Assembly (NCBI GenBank): GCA_903848435.1
Contig: CAINGG010000477.1
Span: 1-11,771, forward strand
Reading direction: 5' to 3'
DNA: 11,771 nt
Source: an uncultured Actinomycetes bacterium
GTDB lineage: Bacteria; Actinomycetota; Actinomycetes; S36-B12
Below are positions 1-6,187 of the stretch, in pieces; positions within the stretch are counted from its first letter, which is position 1; every line of letters starts with the position of its first letter. Made by a program: the position numbers and the translations under genes. The notes beneath the pieces were generated by a model. The model was not told where the DNA came from, ran no database searches, and saw nothing but the letters and a program-made list of their open reading frames with translations.

Positions 1-188
1 CCGAGGGAGTCGTCGAGCGAGCGCAGCGAGTCGACGAGGTAGGCGCGGCGTACGTCGCCTGCGGGCTCCCACAGCGCGGGATCGACGACGAAGAGCGGCA
101 CGACCGTGCCGTCGACGGCAGCGGCTGCGTTGAGGGCCGGGTTGTCACCCAGCCGCAGGTCGCGACGGAACCAGGCGACGGCGGGCAC
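1..188 (-). CDS. Deoxyribodipyrimidine photolyase / cryptochrome family, N-terminal fragment
   Basis: Only the first 62 codons are visible; the gene continues past the left edge. The protein opens with MPAVAWFRRDLRLGDNPALN, the start typical of the photolyase/cryptochrome family (W-F-R-R/H-D-L-R-L-x-D-N-x-A-L), which begins the N-terminal alpha/beta antenna-binding domain. It continues with PLFVVDPALW, the next beta strand of that domain. Photolyases use FAD and blue light to split UV-induced pyrimidine dimers. The FAD-binding C-terminal part is outside the window, so CPD photolyase, (6-4) photolyase and cryptochrome cannot be told apart. The GTG at 188-186 is the start because a TAG stop lies four codons upstream in frame and no other start codon falls between. 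TAGCCT sits 6 nt before the GTG, which suggests a leaderless transcript. It is divergent from the iron-repressor gene, with 58 bp between starts. Confidence 0.9.
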   Translation of the reverse strand, partial: MPAVAWFRRDLRLGDNPALNAAAAVDGTVVPLFVVDPALWEPAGDVRRAYLVDSLRSLDDSL

Positions 189-194
189 GATCGC

Positions 195-200
195 AGGCTA
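195..200 (-). promoter_or_regulatory. Putative -10 hexamer of the photolyase gene (leaderless)
   Basis: On the minus strand TAGCCT is followed by 6 nt and then the GTG start. This fits the actinobacterial TAnnnT -10 element with transcription starting at or next to the first base of the start codon. No Shine-Dalgarno sequence could fit in the gap. No convincing -35 is seen. The same hexamer and the same 6-nt gap occur before the SDR gene at 989. Confidence 0.5.
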
Positions 201-234
201 GGGCGTCCGACGGGTGCGGGCACGCCGGGTGCGG

Positions 235-240
235 TTGAAT
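235..240 (+). promoter_or_regulatory. Possible -10 hexamer of the DtxR/IdeR gene (leaderless)
   Basis: TTGAAT lies 6 nt before the GTG at 247, the same gap as in the photolyase and SDR genes. It matches the TAnnnT pattern less well because the second base is T instead of A. No ribosome-binding sequence is visible between it and the start codon. Confidence 0.3.
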
Positions 241-246
241 GCACGG

Positions 247-936
247 GTGAGCGACCTCATCGACACCACGGAGATGTACCTCCGCACGGTGTTCGAGCTC
301 GAGGAGGAGGGGGTCGTCCCCCTGCGGGCCCGGATCGCCGAGCGCCTGGGCCAAAGCGGCCCCACGGTCTCCCAGACGGTTGCTCGCATGGAGCGCGACG
401 GCCTGCTCACGGTCTCGGGTGACCGCCACCTGGAGCTCACCGCGCGTGGCCGCGAGTACGCCACCCAGGTCATGCGCAAGCACCGCATCGCCGAGTGCCT
501 GCTCGTCGAGGTGCTGGGGCTGCCGCTGGAGGAGGTCCACACCGAGGCCTGCCGCTGGGAGCACGTGATGTCCGAGTCGGTGGAGCGGCGCATCCTCGAG
601 ATGCTGGGCAGTCCCACGGAGTCGCCGTTCGGCAATCCGATCCCGGGGCTCGACGCGCTCGTGCCGGGCCTTGCCTCTGCGGCGCCCTCGCCATCGTGGA
701 TCGCGCTGGATGCGGCCGCCGGCGACGATACGTCGCGCGTGACCGTGCGCCGCATCGGCGAGCCCGCCCAGGTCGAACCCGAGACCGTCGCCCTACTGCG
801 GCGCGCTGGCGTGGTGCCCGGCGCGACCGTCAAGGTGCAGCGGGCCGCCACCGGCGTGCTGGTCGGCTCGGCGGGGGAGTACGTCGAGTTGCCTCCCGAG
901 CTGGCTGCGCACGTGGTCGTCGAGCCGCTCGGCTGA
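247..936 (+). CDS. ideR: DtxR/IdeR-family iron-dependent transcriptional repressor
   Basis: A 229-residue metal-activated repressor, matching the usual 226-230 residues of DtxR/IdeR. The family binds Fe(II) (Mn in some members), dimerises and represses siderophore and iron-uptake genes. Three domains are visible: a winged helix-turn-helix (about 1-73; helix-turn-helix around RARIAERLGQSGPTVSQTVA), a metal-binding dimerisation domain (about 74-140), and a C-terminal SH3-like domain (about 150-229). With the start at GTG 247, every known DtxR metal ligand falls at the same residue number: Met10, Cys102, Glu105 and His106 (primary site) and His79, Glu83 and His98 (ancillary site). Glu172 and Gln175 correspond to the SH3-domain ligands. 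That register, and the family start V/M-x-x-L-V/I-D-T-T-E-M, decide for GTG 247 over an in-frame GTG at 214. Conservation of both sites points to IdeR/DtxR function and not MntR, though Mn response cannot be excluded. Confidence 0.95.
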   Translation: MSDLIDTTEMYLRTVFELEEEGVVPLRARIAERLGQSGPTVSQTVARMERDGLLTVSGDRHLELTARGREYATQVMRKHRIAECLLVEVLGLPLEEVHTEACRWEHVMSESVERRILEMLGSPTESPFGNPIPGLDALVPGLASAAPSPSWIALDAAAGDDTSRVTVRRIGEPAQVEPETVALLRRAGVVPGATVKVQRAATGVLVGSAGEYVELPPELAAHVVVEPLG

Positions 937-976
937 CCCTTCGCTCACTCGATCCGCTGGGCGTGGCCGATGCCGC

Positions 977-982
977 TAGCCT
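977..982 (+). promoter_or_regulatory. Putative -10 hexamer of the SDR gene (leaderless)
   Basis: TAGCCT is followed by 6 nt (CGGCCC) and then the ATG at 989. It is the same hexamer and gap as at the photolyase gene. There is no Shine-Dalgarno sequence before the ATG. It suggests the SDR gene has its own leaderless promoter and does not depend on read-through from the repressor gene ending at 936. Confidence 0.5.
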
Positions 983-988
983 CGGCCC

Positions 989-1795
989 ATGACCCCGCCG
1001 CGCTCACCCGAAGCCCTCGCCGCCCTCGCCTCCGGCTCGCTCGACGGCCGCGTCGCGCTCATCACCGGTGGCGGCACGGGCATCGGTCGTGCGACAGCGA
1101 CGCTGCTGGCGCGCATGGGCGCGCGCGTGGTGGTGACGGGGCGGCGCGAGGACCTCCTGGCCGCCACGGTCGCGGACATCGAGGCGGCGGGCGGATCCGC
1201 GACGGCGTACCCGAGTGACATCCGCGAGCCCGAGGCCGTCGATGCTCTGCTCGACCAGGTGCTGAACGCCGAGATGCGCGTCGACCTGCTGGTCAACAAC
1301 GCGGGCGGCCAGTTCGTCTCGCCCGCCGAGGACATCAGCCCCAAGGGCTTCCGGGCCGTGACGCGACTGAATCTCGACGCGACGTGGTACCTGTCGACAC
1401 AGGTCGCGAAGCGCTCGATGCTGCCCGAGGGCTACGGCAAGATCGCCAGCATCACCATGACGATGACCCCGCACCGCGGCATCGTGGGGATGTCGCATTC
1501 GTCGGCGGCGCGGGCGGGCGTCGAGAGCCTCACGGCGACCTGGGCGCAGGAGTGGGGCGCGCGGGGGGTGCGCACCATCGCCATCGCGCCCGGGGTCGTG
1601 CACACCGATGCGTGGGAGAACTACGGCCTCGATCCCGACCAGGTCGCGCAGGTCATGCCGCTGAAGCGGCTGCAGACCGCTGATGAGGTGGCCGCGCTGG
1701 TGGGCTTTTGGATGAGCCCGGCCGGCGACTACATCACCGGCATCACGCTCGTGGCCGACGGCGGCATGAACCTCGCCGGCCCCCGCCTCTACTAA
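989..1795 (+). CDS. Short-chain dehydrogenase/reductase, enoyl/dienoyl-CoA reductase-like group
   Basis: A 268-residue classical-length SDR with a Rossmann fold. Visible are the NAD(P) motif TGGGTGIG (26-33), an Arg pair after strand 2 (GRRED, 51-55) suggesting NADP(H), D77, and NNAG (103-106). The C-terminal half has PGVV (201-204), the PLKR...ADEVA segment (224-235) and the YITG...VADGG end (248-259). Around the usual catalytic site it reads GMSHSSAARAGVESLT (167-182): canonical Tyr is Ser171 and canonical Lys is Arg175. This HSxAARAG pattern, with NNAGGQ and SPKGF, resembles peroxisomal trans-2-enoyl-CoA reductase and the bacterial enzymes annotated as citronellol/citronellal dehydrogenases. 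A role in fatty acyl-CoA or isoprenoid breakdown is inferred; the substrate is unknown. ATG 989 is preferred because of the leaderless promoter. The gene ends with TAA just before a large hairpin and converges on the NTF2-like gene. Confidence 0.85.
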   Translation: MTPPRSPEALAALASGSLDGRVALITGGGTGIGRATATLLARMGARVVVTGRREDLLAATVADIEAAGGSATAYPSDIREPEAVDALLDQVLNAEMRVDLLVNNAGGQFVSPAEDISPKGFRAVTRLNLDATWYLSTQVAKRSMLPEGYGKIASITMTMTPHRGIVGMSHSSAARAGVESLTATWAQEWGARGVRTIAIAPGVVHTDAWENYGLDPDQVAQVMPLKRLQTADEVAALVGFWMSPAGDYITGITLVADGGMNLAGPRLY

Positions 1796-1802
1796 CCCCC
1801 TT

Positions 1803-1870
1803 CGCGTTGAGTGGCGGGTTGTGCTGCTGCGCCACGGCGTGTCGCACCGCACAACCCGCCACTCAACGCG
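1803..1870. repeat. Large inverted repeat, perfect 22-bp stem, between convergent genes
   Basis: The left arm (1803-1824, beginning CGCGTTGAGTGG) and the right arm (1849-1870, ending CCACTCAACGCG) are exact reverse complements over 22 bp. The 24-nt loop can fold further: TGCG (1828-1831) pairs CGCA (1843-1846), and CAC (1833-1835) pairs GTG (1839-1841), leaving a GGC tip. It lies 7 nt past the SDR stop and 22 nt past the stop of the facing NTF2-like gene, so it could end transcription from both sides. There is no T-tract after either arm, so it is not a classic intrinsic terminator. Its length and perfection also suit a dispersed palindromic element (REP- or MITE-like). Copies elsewhere cannot be tested here; no second copy was seen in the window. 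Confidence 0.85.
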
Positions 1871-1892
1871 GGGTGGTGGAGGGAGCCTGGGT

Positions 1893-2267
1893 TCAGGCGG
1901 GGTTGAGGTTGGCGATCGCGATGATCTGCCAGCCGGGAGCACCCTGACGCCACACCGTGAGGCGCGGGGCGGGCTTGGTCGACAGGCGCGAGCCGTTGAT
2001 GGTCTCCGCCACTGACAGCCAGTGCGTCGCCACGATGGTGTCGCCACCGCGGGTCGAGGTGAAGTCGGTCAGGGAGATCTCGCCGAGGTCCTCGGCCTTG
2101 AGCATGGCCATCTCCTTGGCCTTGTCGCGGGCACCATCGGTGTGCACCGACTGGAAGTCGTCGGCCAGCATGGCGTCAACAGCCGCCCAGTCCTGCACGG
2201 CAACTGCGCCGATGAACTCGCGGTAGAGGGTCTCGCCGTCGGCCTGGGGGTCCTGCATCGCACTCAT
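1893..2267 (-). CDS. NTF2-like (DUF4440/SnoaL-type fold) protein, third gene of the lipid operon
   Basis: A 124-residue cytosolic protein with no signal peptide or membrane segment. The layout is that of the NTF2-like superfamily: an N-terminal helix pair (GETLYREFIGAVAVQDWAAV, 11-30), LADDFQSVHTDG (34-45) where the alpha part meets the first strand, then strands around TIVATHWLSVAETI (77-90), PRLTVWRQGAPGW (101-113) and QIIAIANLNP (114-123). Such proteins are either small enzymes (isomerases, cyclases, hydratases) or ligand-binding proteins, and the fold alone does not say which. ATG 2267 is supported by AGGAG five bases upstream. The gene follows the methyltransferase stop by 42 nt on the same strand with no visible terminator, so it probably shares that transcript. 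A link to 10-methyl fatty acid synthesis is inferred only from position. It may correspond to the third, uncharacterised tms-cluster gene of other actinobacteria, which is not verifiable here. Confidence 0.8.
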   Translation of the reverse strand: MSAMQDPQADGETLYREFIGAVAVQDWAAVDAMLADDFQSVHTDGARDKAKEMAMLKAEDLGEISLTDFTSTRGGDTIVATHWLSVAETINGSRLSTKPAPRLTVWRQGAPGWQIIAIANLNPA

Positions 2268-2309
2268 GTCTGCTCCTGGGGAATGGGTTGGTTGGGTCGC
2301 CGGACGCTA

Positions 2310-3569
2310 TCAGGCCGGCTGGGAGAGCGACCAGGTTTCGCCGGACACCCGCAGCGGGATGCCGGACTTGCCTCGCTCGCCGAGCTTGACGCCGAGCACC
2401 TGGTGCAACTGGATCGTGTTGATGTCGAAGCCGAGACGCGATGCCGCCATGTAGAGGCGCCACACGCGGGCGGTGGGCTCACCAGCCTCGGCCACGCAGG
2501 CATCCCAATTGCGCTCCAGGTTGTCGCACCAGTGCTTGAGGGTCAGCGCATAGTGCTCGCGCAGGTTCTCCTCGTGGCGGATCTCCCAGCCCGCGTCGTT
2601 CATCTCGCTGATGATCAGGCCGGGCGGGGTCAGCTCGCCGTCGGGGAAGACGTAGCGGTTGATGAAGCTGCGCTTGTAGTGCGAGGGCCACAGGCTGTTG
2701 GGCCGCGTGATGCAGTGGTTGAGCAGGCGCCCCTCGGGGCGGACCTTGCCGTAGAGGAAGGCGAAGTAGGCCGGGTAGTTGTCGCGGCCGATGTGCTCGG
2801 TGAGGCCGATGGACGAGATGGCGTCGAAGCCGGTCTCACGGACGTCGCGGTAGTCGCTGTGGCGGATCTGGGCGCGATCAGCGAGCCCGGCATCCTCGAT
2901 CACCCGCTGGCCCCATTCGGCCTGCTGCTTCGACAAGGTCACGCCGATCGCGGAGACGCCGTAGTTCTTCACGGCGTGCAGGACCATGCCGCCCCAGCCG
3001 CACCCGACATCGAGCAGGCGCTGGCCCGGCTGCAGGTTGAGCTTGCGGCAGACCAGGTCGAACTTCTCCTCCTGCGCGTGTTCCAGCGTCGCGTCCTCGG
3101 TCGGGAAGACGGCGCACGTATAGGCCATCGACGGACCGAGCACGAAGGAGTAGAAGCGATTGCTGACGTCATAGTGGTGGTGGATCGCCTCGGCATCACG
3201 GTGCTTGGAGTGGCGGCGTCCGCCCAGTCGGCGCTCGATGGCGGGAGGCTCGGGCCGGGCGAGGGCATCCTTCGCGAATCGCTTGGCCAGCCGGGCCCGG
3301 TCGACGAGCGAGACGTGATCCAGTGGGAGGGGATACAGGCGCCTGAGCGCCTCGTAGACGTCGCCGTGGATCTCCAGGTCGCCAGCGACGTAGGCGCGCG
3401 CGAGGCCGAGCTGGCTGGGCGCGCTCGCGATGTACTGCACCCCGCGCGGGCTGGTGATCTCGAGCACGACCTCGGCTCCGATGAGCCCCGTGCTCGAGCC
3501 GTCGTAGGCCTTGAAGCCCACGCGACGCTCGGCGGGTACGACGGTGGCGAATGCCTCGGCAAGATCCAT
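2310..3569 (-). CDS. tmsB: Cyclopropane-synthase-type SAM methyltransferase, likely 10-methylene fatty acid synthase (TmsB/BfaB-like)
   Basis: A 419-residue class I SAM-dependent methyltransferase of the cyclopropane-fatty-acyl-phospholipid synthase (CFA) family. An N-terminal lipid-binding domain (about 1-120) precedes the Rossmann domain. Visible motifs are HHYDVSNRFY (131-140), YTCAVF (150-155), SAM motif I LDVGCGWGG (186-194), SIGLTEHIG (253-261) and NHCI (284-287). Cys152, Glu258, His285/Ile287 and Tyr340 line up with the bicarbonate-binding active site known from E. coli CFA synthase. CFA enzymes methylate the double bond of phospholipid acyl chains at the membrane. The FAD-reductase neighbour points to the TmsB/BfaB branch, which gives a 10-methylene product, not a cyclopropane ring. 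ATG 3569 is chosen because GGAGG lies four bases before it. Only 13 nt separate it from the upstream stop, so the two are probably translationally coupled. A plain CFA synthase is the alternative. Confidence 0.88.
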   Translation of the reverse strand: MDLAEAFATVVPAERRVGFKAYDGSSTGLIGAEVVLEITSPRGVQYIASAPSQLGLARAYVAGDLEIHGDVYEALRRLYPLPLDHVSLVDRARLAKRFAKDALARPEPPAIERRLGGRRHSKHRDAEAIHHHYDVSNRFYSFVLGPSMAYTCAVFPTEDATLEHAQEEKFDLVCRKLNLQPGQRLLDVGCGWGGMVLHAVKNYGVSAIGVTLSKQQAEWGQRVIEDAGLADRAQIRHSDYRDVRETGFDAISSIGLTEHIGRDNYPAYFAFLYGKVRPEGRLLNHCITRPNSLWPSHYKRSFINRYVFPDGELTPPGLIISEMNDAGWEIRHEENLREHYALTLKHWCDNLERNWDACVAEAGEPTARVWRLYMAASRLGFDINTIQLHQVLGVKLGERGKSGIPLRVSGETWSLSQPA

Positions 3570-3582
3570 GGTTCCTCCGCGA

Positions 3583-4998
3583 TTACCGGCGCCGCACGAC
3601 CTTGTCGTAGAGGTCGAGCAGCCGCGACGCAGGATCGTAGGCCATCTTGAGGCCGCGGTAGGAGTCCCCTCCGTAAATCGACCAGAACTCCTCGGGGGAG
3701 TAGTAGGCGGAGGAGTAGAGCGACTTGCGGCCGTCCAGCTCGGTGACCGTGGCCTCGATCCGGCGGTTGACCCGCCCGTCTTCCGGAGTGGTGCCGGGGG
3801 GCAGGGGCACGGTCGACCAGAAGCCGAGGTTGACGTAGGTCTCCTCGGGGTCGAATTCATACAGCGGCCAACGGGCTGACGGATCTCGCTGGCGCAGCGG
3901 GCAGATCCACACGGGCTCGATGCCCACCTCGCGATGGAAGAAGTCGAGGAAGTCCGCGAGCTTTCCGATCGGCACCTCGATGTCCTGGACGACCTCCTCG
4001 CGGGCGGGCTTGCGGCGCAGTTTGGCCGACTTGGCCGAGAACTTCGTGCGCCGGTCCCAGGCGATGAGCTTCCAGTAGACGTCACTGCGGAGCTTGTCCT
4101 TGGGCCACAGGCGACGGATGAGGGGCCGTTGGGTGCCGAAGGCGCGCGAGCACCAAAACCAGTCGGTGTCCCAGCGCCAGATGTAGTCGTGGATGGTGAG
4201 CAGGTCCTCGCGCTTGCGCTGGATCGAGCGGTAGTAGATGTCCATGCCGGTGTAGTCGCTCGGCGTCATCGTGCCGCGATCAGCCACCATCTCGCCGAGC
4301 GAGAGGTACTGCTCGGTTGCCGAGAACACCGTGCCGTCGAGGAAGTGCACGGGTACGCCATCCCATTCCTGCGACTTCACGATCTCGGTGATGGCATCGG
4401 CCATCTCCTGCGCCGTGTTGAAGCGCACATGGCGCAAGCGCACGTAGGGCAGCACCGGCTCGAGCTCGATCTTCAGCCGCAGGGCATAGCCGAGGGTGCC
4501 GTAGGAGTTGGGGAAGCCGTAGTAGAGGTCGCGGTGGGGGTCGCCGGGCGCGCCCGTGACCGTGAGCACCTGCCCATCGCCGGTGAGAATGTCCATCTCG
4601 ATCACCGACTCGTGGGGCAGGCCCCAGCGGAAGCTCGAGCTCTCGATGCCCAGGCCCGTGACGGCCCCGCCCAGGGTGATGGTCTTCAGCTGGGGCACGC
4701 ACAGGGGCATGAGGCCGTAGGGGAGGGTCGCGTCCACGAGGTGCTCGTACGTCGTCATGCCCTGCACCTCGGCGGTGCGGTTGACGGGATCGACCTCGAG
4801 CACGCCGTCGAAGGCCGCAACGTCGAGCCCGGGCGTGCTGGTGGCCGCACGCTGGCGGAAGAGGTTGGAGGTCGCCTTGGCCAGCCGCACGGGAGCGCCG
4901 GGCGGGATTGCGGCGTACTGGCGGCGCAGATCAGCGACGCGCGCGTCGTACGCAGCACGCCACGGGGGGCTCCACGACGAGACCATCCGGGCCGACAT
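3583..4998 (-). CDS. tmsA: FAD-dependent oxidoreductase, likely 10-methylene fatty acid reductase (TmsA/BfaA-like)
   Basis: A 471-residue FAD_binding_4 (PCMH-type) flavoprotein of the DIMINUTO/DHCR24-like group. The FAD domain spans about 35-185: VRLAKATSNLFR (37-48), a strand-rich stretch DGVLEVDPVNRTAEVQGMTTYEHL (64-87), then LKTITLGGAVTGLGIESSSF (104-123) followed by GLPHESV (126-132), the diphosphate-binding core. The C-terminal part is rich in Trp/Tyr. In actinobacteria this family, paired with a CFA-type methyltransferase, reduces the 10-methylene acyl chain to 10-methyl (tuberculostearate type) using NADPH. That activity is assigned from family and pairing. It is the first gene of the minus-strand operon. 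ATG 4998 is preferred because TACCTT lies 7 nt upstream and suggests a leaderless start; ATG 4986 is an alternative. No Shine-Dalgarno sequence precedes either. The reading frame stays open further upstream, but that part overlaps the divergent gene and looks non-coding. Confidence 0.87.
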   Translation of the reverse strand: MSARMVSSWSPPWRAAYDARVADLRRQYAAIPPGAPVRLAKATSNLFRQRAATSTPGLDVAAFDGVLEVDPVNRTAEVQGMTTYEHLVDATLPYGLMPLCVPQLKTITLGGAVTGLGIESSSFRWGLPHESVIEMDILTGDGQVLTVTGAPGDPHRDLYYGFPNSYGTLGYALRLKIELEPVLPYVRLRHVRFNTAQEMADAITEIVKSQEWDGVPVHFLDGTVFSATEQYLSLGEMVADRGTMTPSDYTGMDIYYRSIQRKREDLLTIHDYIWRWDTDWFWCSRAFGTQRPLIRRLWPKDKLRSDVYWKLIAWDRRTKFSAKSAKLRRKPAREEVVQDIEVPIGKLADFLDFFHREVGIEPVWICPLRQRDPSARWPLYEFDPEETYVNLGFWSTVPLPPGTTPEDGRVNRRIEATVTELDGRKSLYSSAYYSPEEFWSIYGGDSYRGLKMAYDPASRLLDLYDKVVRRR

Positions 4999-5005
4999 GC
5001 GCCAC

Positions 5006-5011
5006 AAGGTA
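5006..5011 (-). promoter_or_regulatory. Putative -10 hexamer of the tmsA-tmsB operon (leaderless)
   Basis: On the minus strand TACCTT is followed by 7 nt (GTGGCGC) and the ATG at 4998. It lies within the 34-bp gap between two divergent start codons (4998 and 5033). A promoter for the plus-strand gene must therefore overlap it, possibly at TAGTCC (5010-5015, a poor match). Confidence 0.45.
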
Positions 5012-5032
5012 GTCCTAGCGCAGGATGGTCCC

Positions 5033-5650
5033 GTGAGCCAGGAGGTCCTCGAGGCGGGTGCGCCTCCGAAGCGCGATGGGTTCCCGGCGTGGGTGGCCTG
5101 GGCGATCGGCGGCGTCCTCGTCGTGCTGATCACTCTCGGCTACGCGCTTGCCATCGGCGACCTGGTGGCGCGCACGGTGACGGCCGACCGCCTGCTGACG
5201 CAGGTGGAGGCGTCCGAAGCGGCCATGAAGGCCGCGCAGGATGAGTTCACCGCCACGATCGAGCCGTACTCCGCGGGCGACATGACCGATGCCGACCGCG
5301 AGCAACTGCGTGCGGACCTGGCCGACGTCGCGGCACGGGGACGCGATGCGATCGCTGCGGCCGGCGTGGGCGTGGGCGCGGTGAGCGTGCTGCCGTGGCA
5401 GGGCAATATCGCCGAGGCCCGCGAGGCCTACCTGCGCCACAACGCCGCCTGGGTCGCCTATCTCGATGCCGCGAGCCAGGATCCCGACGAGTGGTTCCGG
5501 GAGCAGCGCGATGTCAACACGACTTTCTACGAGGCGCGCGACCCTCTCGTGCAGGCACTGACGCTGTTCGACATCACCCGCGGACTCGATCGCATCAAGG
5601 TGATGTACGCCGAGAGCGGCGAAGGCGGTGGCGGCGGCCAGTCCGCCTAG
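5033..5650 (+). CDS. Single-pass membrane-anchored protein of unknown function
   Basis: A 205-residue protein not assigned to a named family. A short N-terminal tail with K13 and R14 precedes one hydrophobic segment (about 20-42, WVAWAIGGVLVVLITLGYAL), so the N-terminus is probably inside and the rest outside the membrane (type II anchor). The outer part is mostly helical and charged (TADRLLTQVEASEAAMKAAQ, 50-69; further helices at about 87-110 and 125-146), with coiled-coil potential. It ends in a flexible Gly-rich tail (GEGGGGGQSA, 196-205). No catalytic motif and no cysteines are visible. GTG 5033 has AGGA at 5022-5025, seven bases upstream, as ribosome-binding site. The gene is divergent from tmsA with 34 bp between starts, and its TAG shares CTAG with the stop of the facing gene. 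A cell-envelope role is possible but unproven. Confidence 0.8.
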   Translation: MSQEVLEAGAPPKRDGFPAWVAWAIGGVLVVLITLGYALAIGDLVARTVTADRLLTQVEASEAAMKAAQDEFTATIEPYSAGDMTDADREQLRADLADVAARGRDAIAAAGVGVGAVSVLPWQGNIAEAREAYLRHNAAWVAYLDAASQDPDEWFREQRDVNTTFYEARDPLVQALTLFDITRGLDRIKVMYAESGEGGGGGQSA

Positions 5651-6162
5651 GCGCAGAGGGTGGCGAGCACGGCGATGTCGGGATCGGCCGACAGGTCGAC
5701 GCCGACGCGACTGATCAGGCGCGTCACCGTGCCGTCGGCTTCCGCCTCCACCCAGCCGGCGCGGTGATCCAGGCCCAGGTGGGGAACGCCGGGAAGCAGC
5801 ACGCAGCCCGACGCGGCACCTTCGGCCTCCGGCGTCGACGGCCGCGTCTCGGCCGGCGGATGCAGCACGATCAGCGCCGCGGGCTGCGGATCGGCGAACT
5901 GGCCGGGCCGCGGTGCGCCGCTGCCGAGCACCGGGCCCGCCGCGGTGATCAGCCCCACCGTGTCGGGCTGGGGATCCTCGGGAAGTTCCTCGACCGCGCG
6001 GAACACGGTGGTCGTCGGGAGCAGGCCGGGCATGGCCGCGAAGCGCACGGCGATCGCGAGGAACTGCGTCCACTCCCGTGTCGTGGCGGGCCACCGTCCG
6101 GAGAGGAGGAACCCGGCGAGGCTGCGGTCCTTGCCGGAGAACGCCGACACCTCGATGCCCAT
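5647..6162 (-). CDS. Conserved-looking protein of unknown function
   Basis: A 171-residue soluble protein without signal peptide, membrane segment or recognisable motif. It begins MGIEVSAFSGKDRSLAGFLL, followed by GRWPATTREWTQFLAIAVRF, and then an Ala/Pro-rich middle with short hydrophobic strands (TVGLITAAGPVLGSG, AALIVLHPPAE). The end is GVDLSADPDIAVLATLCA. Coding status is supported by typical high-GC codon use over the whole frame. The start is uncertain: ATG 6162, GTG 6180 and TTG 6198 are all in frame, and none has a good ribosome-binding site. A half-palindrome resembling the CIRCE heat-shock operator lies just upstream (6188-6215). The stop overlaps the stop of the convergent membrane protein. 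It follows the VOC gene on the same strand and may be co-transcribed with it. No function is proposed. Confidence 0.65.
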   Translation of the reverse strand: MGIEVSAFSGKDRSLAGFLLSGRWPATTREWTQFLAIAVRFAAMPGLLPTTTVFRAVEELPEDPQPDTVGLITAAGPVLGSGAPRPGQFADPQPAALIVLHPPAETRPSTPEAEGAASGCVLLPGVPHLGLDHRAGWVEAEADGTVTRLISRVGVDLSADPDIAVLATLCA

Positions 6163-6187
6163 GGGGGAAGGGTGCGTCACGCACCCG

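Noticed and set aside
189..246. Possible IdeR/DtxR box (AGGCTA core at 195-200) in the photolyase-repressor intergenic region
   Set aside because: Aligned to the 19-bp iron box (TTAGGTTAGGCTAACCTAA) it matches only about 7 positions outside and inside the core, and the second half-site is absent. AGGCTA is better explained as the reverse of the photolyase -10 TAGCCT.
2022..3650. Long open frame of about 540 codons on the plus strand opposite the methyltransferase gene
   Set aside because: It is antisense to tmsB and shows no recognisable domain. High GC at third positions removes stop codons from the opposite strand, so such frames are expected.
3570..4085. N-terminal extension of the methyltransferase through the tmsA coding region
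   Set aside because: The extra part is Ser/Thr/Arg-rich frame-shifted tmsA sequence. GGAGG four bases before ATG 3569 and the family length of about 420 residues fix the start there.
4999..5133. N-terminal extension of the FAD reductase to 5133
   Set aside because: It would overlap the coding region of the divergent membrane protein, has low-complexity composition, and the leaderless signal points to ATG 4998.
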